A stretch of 38,648 nucleotides of DNA from Planctomycetaceae bacterium. GTDB lineage: Bacteria; Planctomycetota; Planctomycetia; Pirellulales; UBA1268. Location of the stretch: contig CANGGT010000014.1 in the NCBI GenBank assembly GCA_947453375.1, positions 1-38,648 of the forward strand. The letters are read 5' to 3'. The notes under the pieces are model-generated. The model worked only from the letters and a program-made list of their open reading frames with translations. It had not been told where the DNA came from and searched no databases. Shown in pieces: positions 25,709-34,266 of the stretch (position 1 is the stretch's first letter; every line of letters begins with the position of its first letter). Both the position numbers and the translations under genes were made by a program.

Positions 25709-28071
25709 GCCGCCTCACCGTTGTTGCGGGCTTTGAGTTTCACGAGGGCGTTGACGTCGAGGATCAGGCCGACGCGGCCGTCGCCGAGGATGGCGGCGCC
25801 GGCGAACTCCGTCTGGTGGCGGAACATGTCGCCGAGGTTCTTGATCACCACCTCCTGCTTGCCGATGAGTTGGTCGACGAGGAGGCAGCGGGAATCCTGC
25901 CCCGCCTCGACGACGACGATGATCCCCTCGGTGGGATCGGTCGCGGTGTGGGGAGTGTTGAGGTGGCGACCGAGACGGAGGATCGGCGTCAGCCGGCCGC
26001 GGACGCTGACTACCTCTCCCCGCCCTTGGACCTGCGTCACCATCCCGGGGAGCGGACGGAACGACTCACGCACCGAGAGGGTCGGGATCACGTAGCGCTG
26101 GTCGCCGATGCCGACGAGGAGCCCCTCGATGATCGCCAGGGTCAGCGGCACGTAGAGCGTGAACGTCGTCCCGCGCCCCTCGATCGAGTCGATCTCGATC
26201 TTGCCCCGCATCTTCTCGATGTTGCGGCGGACGACATCCATGCCGACTCCCCGCCCGGAGAGATCGGTGACCTTCTCGGCGGTGGAGAAGCCGGCGGCGA
26301 AGATGAGGTCGAACGTTTCCCGGTCGTCGAGGATCTCGTCGGCCCTGATGATGCCGCGTTCGATCGCCTTGGCACGGATCTTCGCCGGGCTCAGGCCGCG
26401 GCCGTCGTCCTCGATCTGGATGACGATGAAGCCCCCCTGATGGAAGGCACGGAGCGTGATCGTGCCGGCCGAGGGCTTCCCCGCGGCACTTCGCGCCGCG
26501 GGCATCTCGATCCCGTGGTCGGCCGAGTTGCGGATCATGTGCACGAGGGGATCGCTGAGCTCCTCGACGATGTTGCGGTCGAGCTCGGTCTCCTCCCCCT
26601 CGAGCTCGAGGGCGATCTCCTTCCCCTGTTGGAGGGCGAGGTCGCGGACGAGCCGGGACATCTTCTGGAAGGTGCTGCGGATCGGCACCATCCGCAGCGA
26701 CATCGCCGTCCGCTGGAGATCGGAGGTGATGCCGCGGAGCTGGCCGAGGCAACGGGAGAGATGGGCGCTGGTGATCGCCTTGAGCTCGGGATTCTGCACG
26801 ACCATCGACTGGGCGATGACGAGCTCACCGACGAGGTCGATGAGGCTGTCGAGCTTGAGCGTGTCGACGCGGACAATCCCTGAACCGATGACGGGGACCG
26901 CGGCCTGGTTGGCAGCTGGGGCCTTGGCCACCGGCGGCGCCGTGGGGGCAACCGGTGACATTGGAGCAGCGGGCGCCTGGGGGGGCGGAGGCGGCTCGTC
27001 CGGCAGCGGCGTTGTGGACCGGGGCGACTCAGCGCCGCTTCCGGCGACGGTGGTGCTGGTGAGGGAGAGCGCAGGGGCCGGGGGCGGACTCGGTGAGAGC
27101 GGGGACGGCGCGGGGACGGCGTCGGCTTGGGGAGCGCCGCCTGCAGCCTTGGCCGCGGCCGGCGACTCCCCGGCAAGAAGCGAGTGGACATCATGGATCA
27201 GCTGCGGGATCGGGAGGTCGATCGTCCGCCCGGTGTTGACGCCGACGATCTGATTGGAGAGCTCGGCGACGAATCGCTTGAGGATGTCGGCGCCGGAGAG
27301 GATCGCCGTGATCGATTCGCTCACGAGCCGGTACTTCCCGCGCCGGGCGGCGTCGAGCATCGACTCCAGCTCATGGGCGAGCTGCTGGAGCACCATGAGC
27401 TTCATCACCCCGACGTTCCCCTTGAACGTGTGAAACGCCCGGAAGAGCGAGTCAAGGGAGGAGGAATCGGTGGGATTGACCTCGAGAACGAGCACCCCCT
27501 GCTCGATGTCCTGGAGGAGATCCTGCGCCTCGGCACAGAACAGCTGGAGCATTTCGGCATCGGCGTCGGCGGGCATCACCTCCACCGTCTGCTCGGGGAG
27601 GAGCGTGGCTGGCGCGGGCGACGGCTGCGCTCGGCCGGCGGGGGCCGACGTCGGCTGGGCCGGGACGAGAGACGGGGCGGGGGCTGCCTGGAAGGGGGGC
27701 GCGGCCTGGGGGACGGTGGCTTCCTCCGAAGTTCTCCAGCCCTCCGGAAACGCGGGATACGGGAGCTCGTATTCCCACGACATCAGGGCCGCATCGATCC
27801 ACGGCTGCCAGTCACCGAGACGGGCGATCGTCACCGAGGAGAGCTTGTTGTCGGCGGCGACACGCTCGTCGATCCACTGCCGGACGGCGGTCATCGCCTC
27901 GACGATCGGCTCCGGCGTCTCCTGATCGAGGGCCGATTCCAAGTGGCGGACAAGTTCGTTGATTCCATCAACGCCGTTCTCCTTCACGGCGTCGACGAAG
28001 GCCAGTTCCAGACCGATCTGCTGGACGACCTTCTTGGCCCTAGCGATGGTCTCGAACCGGTCGTTGGACAT
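25705..28071 (-). CDS. cheA: Chemotaxis sensor histidine kinase with an extra N-terminal domain
   Basis: The 788-residue kinase autophosphorylates and passes phosphate to response regulators. Residues 1-115 form a helical Trp-containing domain I do not recognise (LGDWQPWIDAALMSWEYELP), then a Pro/Ala linker. The HPt domain has His 214 in LFRAFHTFKGNVGVM. A second long Pro/Ala linker replaces the usual CheY-binding P2 domain. Dimerisation starts near VDTLKLDSLIDLVGELVIAQ. The ATPase domain has LVHMIRNSADHGIE, DDGRGL and SGRGVGMDVV, and the CheW-like domain ends the protein. ATG 28071 has AAAGG upstream. It is first in the cheA-cheW-mcp-cheR-cheB series; cheW overlaps its stop. Confidence 0.95.
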   Translation of the reverse strand: MSNDRFETIARAKKVVQQIGLELAFVDAVKENGVDGINELVRHLESALDQETPEPIVEAMTAVRQWIDERVAADNKLSSVTIARLGDWQPWIDAALMSWEYELPYPAFPEGWRTSEEATVPQAAPPFQAAPAPSLVPAQPTSAPAGRAQPSPAPATLLPEQTVEVMPADADAEMLQLFCAEAQDLLQDIEQGVLVLEVNPTDSSSLDSLFRAFHTFKGNVGVMKLMVLQQLAHELESMLDAARRGKYRLVSESITAILSGADILKRFVAELSNQIVGVNTGRTIDLPIPQLIHDVHSLLAGESPAAAKAAGGAPQADAVPAPSPLSPSPPPAPALSLTSTTVAGSGAESPRSTTPLPDEPPPPPQAPAAPMSPVAPTAPPVAKAPAANQAAVPVIGSGIVRVDTLKLDSLIDLVGELVIAQSMVVQNPELKAITSAHLSRCLGQLRGITSDLQRTAMSLRMVPIRSTFQKMSRLVRDLALQQGKEIALELEGEETELDRNIVEELSDPLVHMIRNSADHGIEMPAARSAAGKPSAGTITLRAFHQGGFIVIQIEDDGRGLSPAKIRAKAIERGIIRADEILDDRETFDLIFAAGFSTAEKVTDLSGRGVGMDVVRRNIEKMRGKIEIDSIEGRGTTFTLYVPLTLAIIEGLLVGIGDQRYVIPTLSVRESFRPLPGMVTQVQGRGEVVSVRGRLTPILRLGRHLNTPHTATDPTEGIIVVVEAGQDSRCLLVDQLIGKQEVVIKNLGDMFRHQTEFAGAAILGDGRVGLILDVNALVKLKARNNGEAA

Positions 28072-28419
28072 GCGCCTTTGAATCTCGGAGCGGGCCGGGA
28101 GCGTCGAGGACCGGGTTGCACGGACGTGGAACAGCAGACGGGATTGCGGCTCGATCGGGGCGATATGCGACCCCGAAGACGGCAAATGGACGGCCGCGAT
28201 GGGACACGCATCGATCGCCCCGCCGCAGAAACTCCCGCTCCGGCATCTTGACCCTACCCCTGGTTTCCAGGGGGTGCAAATCCTGCCCGATCGGAAAACT
28301 CGCCGGGAACGGCCCATCCGAGGTTTGCGTGGCCCCGGAAACGGTTGTAGCGTTCGATCGTGCGGGAGACGGGTGACCCTCTGCTGTGGCCGATCCTGCC
28401 TCCGATCCCCGGAAACGCC
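28072..28419. other. 348-bp divergent region between cheA and the second mcp, no gene seen
   Basis: It must hold promoters for both transcripts. A short perfect inverted repeat CCCCTGG-TTT-CCAGGGG (28257-28273) lies near the middle, directly after a TTGACC (28248-28253), and could be an operator. No -10 box at proper distance is convincing on either strand, and a sigma54-like reading fails on spacing. Confidence 0.45.
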
Positions 28420-30096
28420 ATGAATCCCCGGACCATCCCCAGCCGCATCGCGATTGGGTTTTTGTTGGTCGTGCTGCTGTTGCTCATGGTCGGGGGGATC
28501 GCCTTTTGGCGGATCTCCGGCGTGAACAGCCAGGTCGCTTCCCTGGCTACCAACACCGTGCCGTCGGTCGTCCTCCTCGGCAAGATCAGCCAGAGCAACG
28601 CCGCCGCGTCGCGGGCCTCCCGCCGTGTGCTTCTCTCCGATGGCAATGCCTTGATGCGGGCCTCGGCCGAAGCCGCCTACAGCGAGGCGAAGCGAGCCGG
28701 CGACGAGGCGTGCGCCCGCTATGAGGACACGCTTCGCAGCGACGAAGAGGACACCCGCCGCATCAAGGCCGCGATCGACGCCCGGTCGGACTTCTCCAAG
28801 AAGGCCGACACGCTCGTCGAACTCGTGAAGGCGGGGAAGACCGAGGACGCCGCGAAGTGGCTCATCGACGAGGTCGATCCGGCCCTCGAAGCCTGCGTCG
28901 CGAAGTTCAACCACTCGATCGACTACAACGTCACGCTGTCGGAGAAGGCGTCGCGGGGCGCCGAGCGGATTGCCCTGTCGGGCTACTGGGTGATCGGCAC
29001 GGCCCTGGCGCTTGCCAGCCTGGCGGGGCTCGCCCTCGGATGGAGCACCGTCCGCTCGACCCGGGCCGCGCTCGATTCCATTGATGCCGCCATCCAGGCC
29101 GGCATCGACAAGACGAACCGGGCCCTTTCGGGAATCTCCGATTCGATCCAGGAGGGGGCAGACCTGACCGCCTCGAGCGCCGGGCAACTCTCGAGCGCCA
29201 GCCGCTCGCTCGCCACGAGCACGAGCGAGCAGAGCGCCTCGGTGACGGAGGCCAGCGCCTCGCTCGAACAGATCTCGGCGATGATCCGCAGTACCGCCGA
29301 GAACGCCGCCAAAGCGAAGGAGTTTGCCGGTCAGGCCCGCGGCGCCGCGGAGCTGGGCCAGCAGACGATGGAGGAGATGGAGCGGGCGATGAAGTCGATC
29401 GAGGTCTCGAGCCTCGACGTCGCGAAGATCGTGAAGAACATCGACGAGATCGCCTTCCAGACGAACATCCTCGCGCTCAACGCGGCGGTCGAGGCGGCTC
29501 GGGCCGGCGAGGCCGGGGCCGGGTTTGCGGTCGTCGCCGACGAGGTCCGCTCCCTCGCGCAGCGTTCCGCCGCGGCTGCCAAGGAGACCGCCGAGAAGAT
29601 CGACGCGGCGATCGCCAACAGCCAGCATGGGTCGCGCAGTTGCACCAACGTCGGGGAATCGCTCGAGCAGATCGTCGACAAGGTCGCCGCCGCCGATGTC
29701 CTCGTCGCCGAGATCGCCTCCGCCGCCCGGGAACAAGCGCAGGGGATCAGGCAGGTGGGGGTGGCGATGACCCAGATGGACAAAGTGACTCAAGGGAACG
29801 CCGCCAGTGCCGAAGAGAGTTCGAGTGCCGCCGAGGAACTCGCCAACCAGGCCGAATCGCTCCAGGACAACGTCGAGCAATTGCGGATACTGATCGCGAG
29901 CACGGCGCGATCGGAGGACGACGCCGAGGCCCCACGTCCGACGCGGCCGTCGCGTTCCTCGGTCATGCGCGGCGGACAGCGGGCGATGTCCCGCTCGGGA
30001 TCATCCCTCCGTCCCCAGGCCGAACCCCGTCGCCCGGCCCCCCGGATTGTCATGCCCGACGACGATCCCGACGCCACGAACTTCCGCAGCTTTTGA
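28420..30096 (+). CDS. Methyl-accepting chemotaxis protein (divergent copy)
   Basis: This 558-residue paralogue of the operon receptor has the same plan: TM1 (about 9-30), a ~155-residue sensor domain, TM2, no recognisable HAMP, the signalling coiled coil with an identical tip, and a basic tail ending DATNFRSF, again x-F-x-x-F. The segments IAFWRISGVNSQV and LATNTVPSV just after TM1 are nearly the same in both receptors, while much of the sensor domain is diverged, suggesting different ligands for a shared CheA/CheW. A ~20-residue insertion follows TM2. ATG 28420 is preceded by GGAA; an in-frame start 20 codons upstream would bury TM1. Confidence 0.95.
   Translation: MNPRTIPSRIAIGFLLVVLLLLMVGGIAFWRISGVNSQVASLATNTVPSVVLLGKISQSNAAASRASRRVLLSDGNALMRASAEAAYSEAKRAGDEACARYEDTLRSDEEDTRRIKAAIDARSDFSKKADTLVELVKAGKTEDAAKWLIDEVDPALEACVAKFNHSIDYNVTLSEKASRGAERIALSGYWVIGTALALASLAGLALGWSTVRSTRAALDSIDAAIQAGIDKTNRALSGISDSIQEGADLTASSAGQLSSASRSLATSTSEQSASVTEASASLEQISAMIRSTAENAAKAKEFAGQARGAAELGQQTMEEMERAMKSIEVSSLDVAKIVKNIDEIAFQTNILALNAAVEAARAGEAGAGFAVVADEVRSLAQRSAAAAKETAEKIDAAIANSQHGSRSCTNVGESLEQIVDKVAAADVLVAEIASAAREQAQGIRQVGVAMTQMDKVTQGNAASAEESSSAAEELANQAESLQDNVEQLRILIASTARSEDDAEAPRPTRPSRSSVMRGGQRAMSRSGSSLRPQAEPRRPAPRIVMPDDDPDATNFRSF
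29422..29625 (+). repeat. 204-bp segment 98.5% identical to 23955-24158 (inverted copy B)
   Basis: This is the counterpart of the segment in the operon receptor, with three synonymous differences. Flanking coding sequence diverges quickly on both sides. Confidence 0.92.
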
Positions 30097-30126
30097 GCGG
30101 CTGAACGTGAACCGCCATGCCCACGG

Positions 30127-31620
30127 TCAGGCCGGGGCCCGCTCGGATTGCCGCGAGAAGAATTGCCGCATCATCCGCGACAGCTGCCCGGTGAGCCCGG
30201 CGACCGCTTCCTCCTTGGCGGGGATCGAAACCTGGCTGTGGATCGATTCGAGAGCGATCTTCCGCTCCGAGACGGCTCGGGCGAGACGGTCGGCGATCAC
30301 GGGGCGCCGATCGATGAGCTGGGCGACCGTTTCCCGGGCGAGCTCGTAGATCAGCACCGGCGTGGCCGTGCGGACGTCGGCCCGGCGGGGCTCGCCGGTG
30401 AGGAGCGACATTTCCCCGAAGAAATCCCCGGGGCCGAGGGAAGCGACACGCATCGGATCGTCGGACGGCTTCGGTCGGACAAGCACGTCGAGCGTCCCTT
30501 CTGCGATCACGTAGAGGGTGTCCCCTTCGTCCCCCTGGGCGATGACGAGGGTGTTGGCGGGAAGCATGAGCCGGCGGAGGTCTCCGGCAAGCGCGAGACG
30601 GTCGGAAGCTTCGAGCGAGGCAAACAGGGCCGTGCGGGAAAGCAGGGCAGCCCTCGTCTCAGCGCTCGCATCGACGTCTTCCCGCTCGGGGAGCCGTTCG
30701 TAAAACACCTCGGTCTTCTCGATCGCAGGGGCCAGTCCGGCCACGGCCATGTGCTGGAGCACCCGGGTCATCACGGCATCGCGGGCCGAGGCGGGAGAGA
30801 GAGGATTCCACGGCTCGATCCAGTAGCGGATCAGATACTCGATGCCCCGCTCGGTGGTTGTGTTGACGAGAACGACCGGCGAACGGTCGGTGAATCCAGC
30901 CGTGCCCGCCAGCGACCGGACTCCGCCGAGGAGAATGCGTTTGGCCCGGTCGCAGGGGATCCGCGGGTCGAGTTCGATCGTGCACTGAAACCGGGTGGCC
31001 AGGCTGGGACGGGAATAGTTTGTCACGATCCGTTCCGCCAGCATGGTGTTGGGGACGATGACAAGCGTGCCGTCTTCCGTTTCGAGCGTCGAAGATCGCC
31101 AGCCGATCTCGCGGATCTTGCCGGTTATGGGGGGGGGCGTGGCGGGCACCTGAACCCAATCGCCGAGGACGACGTTGCGGTCGCAATTGATCGCCAACCC
31201 GGAAAACAGATCGGAGAAAATCCCCCGCACGGCAAGGCCGAGAACCACGCCGCCGGCGCCGAGCGCGGCGAGGAATCCGGCCACGCTCTCATCAAACACC
31301 ACCCCGACGATGATCGAGATGCCGGTCAGGAAGACGACCACCGACACCATCGTCTTGAGGATCGCCGGCACCTTGCCGCCGAGGGCTCGCGAGACGAGAC
31401 GGTCCCAGATGACAGCGTCGATCAGCCGATTGACGAGTTGGGCGCCAGCGAGCACGGCCAGCGACGAAAAGAGTTGACGCAGCCAAGTTGTCCCCGCCTG
31501 CGTCTCGGCGATCTCGAGGAGCGCTTCGAGCGGACGGGCGAGCCAGATGCCGAGCAGGGAGACGCCAACAACAGCCAGGGCGGCAATTGTTGCGGCGCTG
31601 AGCTTGCGTTGGGATGTCAT
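30127..31620 (-). CDS. MscS-type channel with a C-terminal cyclic-nucleotide-binding domain
   Basis: The 497-residue membrane protein has N-terminal helices (about 8-28, 48-68, 88-108) and a pore-type helix rich in Gly/Ala (GFLAALGAGGVVLGLAVRGI) leading into the MscS beta domain (LGDWVQVP, GKIREIGWRSSTLETEDGTL, VIVPNTMLAERIVTNYSRP). Residues ~345-465 form a cNMP-binding domain whose phosphate-binding cassette reads FFGEMSLLTGEPRRADV, keeping the Glu and Arg needed to hold cyclic nucleotide. The architecture equals the bacterial cyclic-nucleotide-gated members of the MscS superfamily. ATG 31620 fits the first helix. It converges with the second mcp (29 bp apart), and an adenylate cyclase lies ~9 kb away. 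Confidence 0.92.
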   Translation of the reverse strand: MTSQRKLSAATIAALAVVGVSLLGIWLARPLEALLEIAETQAGTTWLRQLFSSLAVLAGAQLVNRLIDAVIWDRLVSRALGGKVPAILKTMVSVVVFLTGISIIVGVVFDESVAGFLAALGAGGVVLGLAVRGIFSDLFSGLAINCDRNVVLGDWVQVPATPPPITGKIREIGWRSSTLETEDGTLVIVPNTMLAERIVTNYSRPSLATRFQCTIELDPRIPCDRAKRILLGGVRSLAGTAGFTDRSPVVLVNTTTERGIEYLIRYWIEPWNPLSPASARDAVMTRVLQHMAVAGLAPAIEKTEVFYERLPEREDVDASAETRAALLSRTALFASLEASDRLALAGDLRRLMLPANTLVIAQGDEGDTLYVIAEGTLDVLVRPKPSDDPMRVASLGPGDFFGEMSLLTGEPRRADVRTATPVLIYELARETVAQLIDRRPVIADRLARAVSERKIALESIHSQVSIPAKEEAVAGLTGQLSRMMRQFFSRQSERAPA

Positions 31621-32030
31621 GGGAGATCCGCGGAAGAAACAAGCAGCCGACCCATGTCGCACCCAGAGGTGCTTTCAATCCAGCACAAGTACGAACAGGC
31701 CAATGCGCCCACCTTCCGCGTGGCCTTTAGGGTAAAGATACAGGGCAGCAAAAAAGCAGCGCGCAGAACCGAGACGCAGTCTGTGCTTTGTCTGTGAGCG
31801 GCGTGTGAGGCAGCCAGTTTTGCTCGGTTTTTAAGCCCGTTCGCTGCGGTGGCACCGGCCGATGGAGGGGCTTCGGGCATGGCCCCGCCGCGCCAACAGG
31901 ACCGCCCAGTCGGCGGTCGGCCATTGGGGGCTCGCGGCAGTCCGGAGGAGCGAAACTGGCGTCGACCGGGAGGGGGGGGCGGGGTAGGATCCCCCACCTT
32001 CGAGAAAGCTCCCGCGCGAAAGGATTCGCC
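31621..32030. other. 410-bp divergent region between the channel and SYLF genes, no gene seen
   Basis: Part of it is less GC-rich than its surroundings. It holds an inverted repeat CTTTA-GGG-TAAAG (31725-31737), and a 7-bp complement AACCGAG (31767-31773) with CTCGGTT (31823-31829) followed by TTT, like a loose terminator or attenuator with a large loop. A promoter candidate for the SYLF gene lies at 31962-31990. Short open frames here show no coding signal. Confidence 0.45.
31962..31990 (+). promoter_or_regulatory. Candidate promoter of the SYLF-domain gene
   Basis: TCGACC (31962-31967) and TAGGAT (31985-31990) each match four of six consensus positions with the ideal 17-nt spacer. Transcription would begin about 34 nt before ATG 32031. 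Confidence 0.4.
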
Positions 32031-33182
32031 ATGGTTTCCCTTGTGTGCCACCGTCGTGCCTCCCGATCCGGTTTGGGCGCATCCCTCGGCCTGGGCTCGA
32101 TCGCAGCGATCCTCCTTCTCGCCCAGCCGGCTGCCGCCCAACTGCCCCCCTTTGGCCAGCCAGCCCAGCCGGTGCAACTCCAGCAGGCACCCTTCCAGAC
32201 GATCCCCGCCGCGCCCGCTCCCGGCACCTATCAGCCGACGCCGAGCAACTACGCCGCCGCTCCCGGGGCGGGGCCGTCGACCTTCTCCTTCGCCGCGCCG
32301 CCGCCGCAGATCGGTTCGGGCGATCAGGAGGCGCAGACGGTCATCTCGGCCAAGCAGGCGCTCGACCAATTCTTCGCCCTCCAGATGGAGTCGGTGCCGC
32401 CGGCGATGCTCCAGGCGGCCGAGGGGATCGCGATCTTCCCGAACATGATCAAGGGCGGCTTCATCTTCGGCGTCAATTACGGCAAGGGGGTTCTTTGTGT
32501 GCGCAATCCCGACCGCAGTTGGAGCCCGCCGGTGATGGTGACGATGGGGGGAGGGAGCGTCGGCTTCCAGGCCGGCGTCCAGGCGGCTGACATCGTGCTC
32601 GTGTTCGCCACGCCGCGCAGCCTCCAGGGGATCCTCAACGGTCAGAAGGTGACCCTCGGCGCCGATGCGTCGATCGCTGCCGGGCCGGTCGGCCGGAGCG
32701 CCAACGCCGGCACCGATGCCCGTCTCGGCGCCGAGATCTATTCGTATGCCCGTAGCCGCGGGCTGTTTGCCGGCGTCTCCCTCGGCGGCAGCGATCTTTC
32801 CGTCGATCACAACGCCGACTCGCTCCTCTACGGTCGCTTCAATGTCACCCCCAGCGACGTGTTCTCCCTGCGCGGCTTGGCGATCCGCCCCGAGGTCCAG
32901 CAACTCGTCGAGGATCTCAACGCCCGCTCGCGGCCGCAGCCGGTGGCCGTGACGACCGGCGCCGCCCTTCCCCAGCAGGCCGTGACGCCGTTCGGAGCCC
33001 AGCCGCAAGCCGTCAACCAGGTGCCGGTGGCCGTCCAGGCTGCCCCATACCAGGCCGCCCCCTATCAGCCGGCCACGGCTCAGCCCGTCCCATTTGAACC
33101 GACCTCGCTCCAACCCGCCTCCCAGCAACCGGCGATCGTTCCCATCCAGGCTCCCCCGCTGGTGCCGATCACGCCCCGGTGA
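32031..33182 (+). CDS. Secreted SYLF-domain (Ysc84-like) protein
   Basis: The 383-residue product has a Sec signal peptide with a hydrophobic core (SLGLGSIAAILLLAQPAAA), likely cut after AAA. A Pro/Gln-rich spacer leads to a SYLF domain (about 105-290): AEGIAIFPNMIKGGFIFGVN, GGGSVGFQAGVQAADIVLVF, LGADASIAAGPVGR and LFAGVSLGGSDLSVD. SYLF domains bind lipids, phosphoinositides in eukaryotes; the bacterial role is unclear. The last ~90 residues are a Gln/Pro/Ala-rich tail with AAPYQ repeats. ATG 32031 has AAAGGA upstream. It stands alone, convergent with a glycosyltransferase gene 15 bp away. Confidence 0.88.
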   Translation: MVSLVCHRRASRSGLGASLGLGSIAAILLLAQPAAAQLPPFGQPAQPVQLQQAPFQTIPAAPAPGTYQPTPSNYAAAPGAGPSTFSFAAPPPQIGSGDQEAQTVISAKQALDQFFALQMESVPPAMLQAAEGIAIFPNMIKGGFIFGVNYGKGVLCVRNPDRSWSPPVMVTMGGGSVGFQAGVQAADIVLVFATPRSLQGILNGQKVTLGADASIAAGPVGRSANAGTDARLGAEIYSYARSRGLFAGVSLGGSDLSVDHNADSLLYGRFNVTPSDVFSLRGLAIRPEVQQLVEDLNARSRPQPVAVTTGAALPQQAVTPFGAQPQAVNQVPVAVQAAPYQAAPYQPATAQPVPFEPTSLQPASQQPAIVPIQAPPLVPITPR

Positions 33183-33197
33183 CGGTCTCGCGCAGGC

Positions 33198-34223
33198 TCA
33201 CGTCCCGCGGGTCGTCCACTTCCTGATCCGCCGCCGAAGGCGGTGGCCGACGCTCGCCATGGCCGCCGGCACACGGTGGAGCCGCAGGCTCCGCCCGATG
33301 CCCCGTCGTCTGGCGACGGGGGCGATCGGCGTCGTGAAGATCGTCTGGAAGCGATCGAGGATCCGCGTCGCGTCGGCGCAGGGGGGCACGGTATTGCCCC
33401 GGAACCAGGGGCGGGCCAGGAGCGCCGCCATGAGTGACGGATCGCGATCGACCGCGACGACCCGTTCGACGAGGTCATCGAGCGACGGCGAGTCGTGGGC
33501 GGAGAGAAAACTCGTGGTGTCGAAGTCGCGTCCCACGAGTGGATCGCCCCAATAGATCGGGATCGAGTCGACGAGCATCGGCTCGAGCACCTTCTCGGTG
33601 GTGTAACCAGGGAAGGATTCGTTCTCGAAGGCGATCGTGAACCGGCAGTCGGCGAGGAAGGCCCGCTTGTCGGCGACGCGGCCGCCGACGTTGTTGAACA
33701 GCTTTCCGCCGGAGTCGACGGGGCGGTAGCGCGACAGCTTGTGGAAGAACTCGTTGCGGGTGCGGCAGAGGGGATTGGAGACGACGAACGCACAAAATCT
33801 CGACTTCGCCGCCATGATTCCCTCGACGTCGACCAGCGGCGGCTTCACGAGCGCTCTGGCGTCGGCGTAGAGCACCCACAGTGGCAAACGGAGATGCCGC
33901 GGATGGGAGTCATGGCGGAACGTGAACGCCCAGTCGCAATTGAGCCAGTCGGGGCCGACGTTCTCGCCGGTGAAGAAGATCCGCGTGCAGTCGTAGGCGA
34001 GGAAGTCTTTCCGGCGGCTGCCGACGGTGGTGTAGACGACGTAGTCGGGGGGACTGTCGAAATCGAGACGCCACCAGGGCGCGAGGAGCCGGGTGAAGAA
34101 GTTGTCGCGCGGATCGAAGCCGTCCCAGAATCCGATGAACCGGATCCGGACGGTGGGACGATCAGCGGCGCCCGCGGTGGGCGGGAGTTCGACGGACGGG
34201 GACGGTGGCAGGTCGGTCGTCAT
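33198..34223 (-). CDS. Glycosyltransferase family 10 (fucosyltransferase-like)
   Basis: This 341-residue protein should transfer fucose (or a similar sugar) from a GDP-sugar to a glycan. The GT10 signature is visible as TIAFENESFPGYTTEKVLEP followed by VDSIPIYWGD, and before it come FFTGENVGPDWLNCDWAFTF and KSRFCAFVVSNP, all in family order. There is no membrane segment; the C-terminus is strongly basic (RLRRRIRKWTTRG), perhaps for membrane contact. ATG 34223 has GGGGAAAA upstream. It follows another glycosyltransferase by 67 nt in the same orientation, with a stem-loop at the junction. The acceptor is unknown; an envelope or secreted glycan is a guess. Confidence 0.85.
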   Translation of the reverse strand: MTTDLPPSPSVELPPTAGAADRPTVRIRFIGFWDGFDPRDNFFTRLLAPWWRLDFDSPPDYVVYTTVGSRRKDFLAYDCTRIFFTGENVGPDWLNCDWAFTFRHDSHPRHLRLPLWVLYADARALVKPPLVDVEGIMAAKSRFCAFVVSNPLCRTRNEFFHKLSRYRPVDSGGKLFNNVGGRVADKRAFLADCRFTIAFENESFPGYTTEKVLEPMLVDSIPIYWGDPLVGRDFDTTSFLSAHDSPSLDDLVERVVAVDRDPSLMAALLARPWFRGNTVPPCADATRILDRFQTIFTTPIAPVARRRGIGRSLRLHRVPAAMASVGHRLRRRIRKWTTRGT

Positions 34224-34266
34224 CGGGCGGTTTTCCCCGCGGCATGGGCGGAGGGCCGTCCAAGCC

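Noticed and set aside
28248-28280. Sigma54- or sigma70-type promoter near the CCCCTGG inverted repeat.
   Set aside because: GG and GC elements are two bases too far apart for sigma54, and no -10 box lies at 16-18 nt from TTGACC.
28072-29880. Upstream extension of the cheA frame to 29880.
   Set aside because: The extension is antisense to the second receptor gene and crosses the divergent promoter region; the CheA sequence begins properly at 28071.
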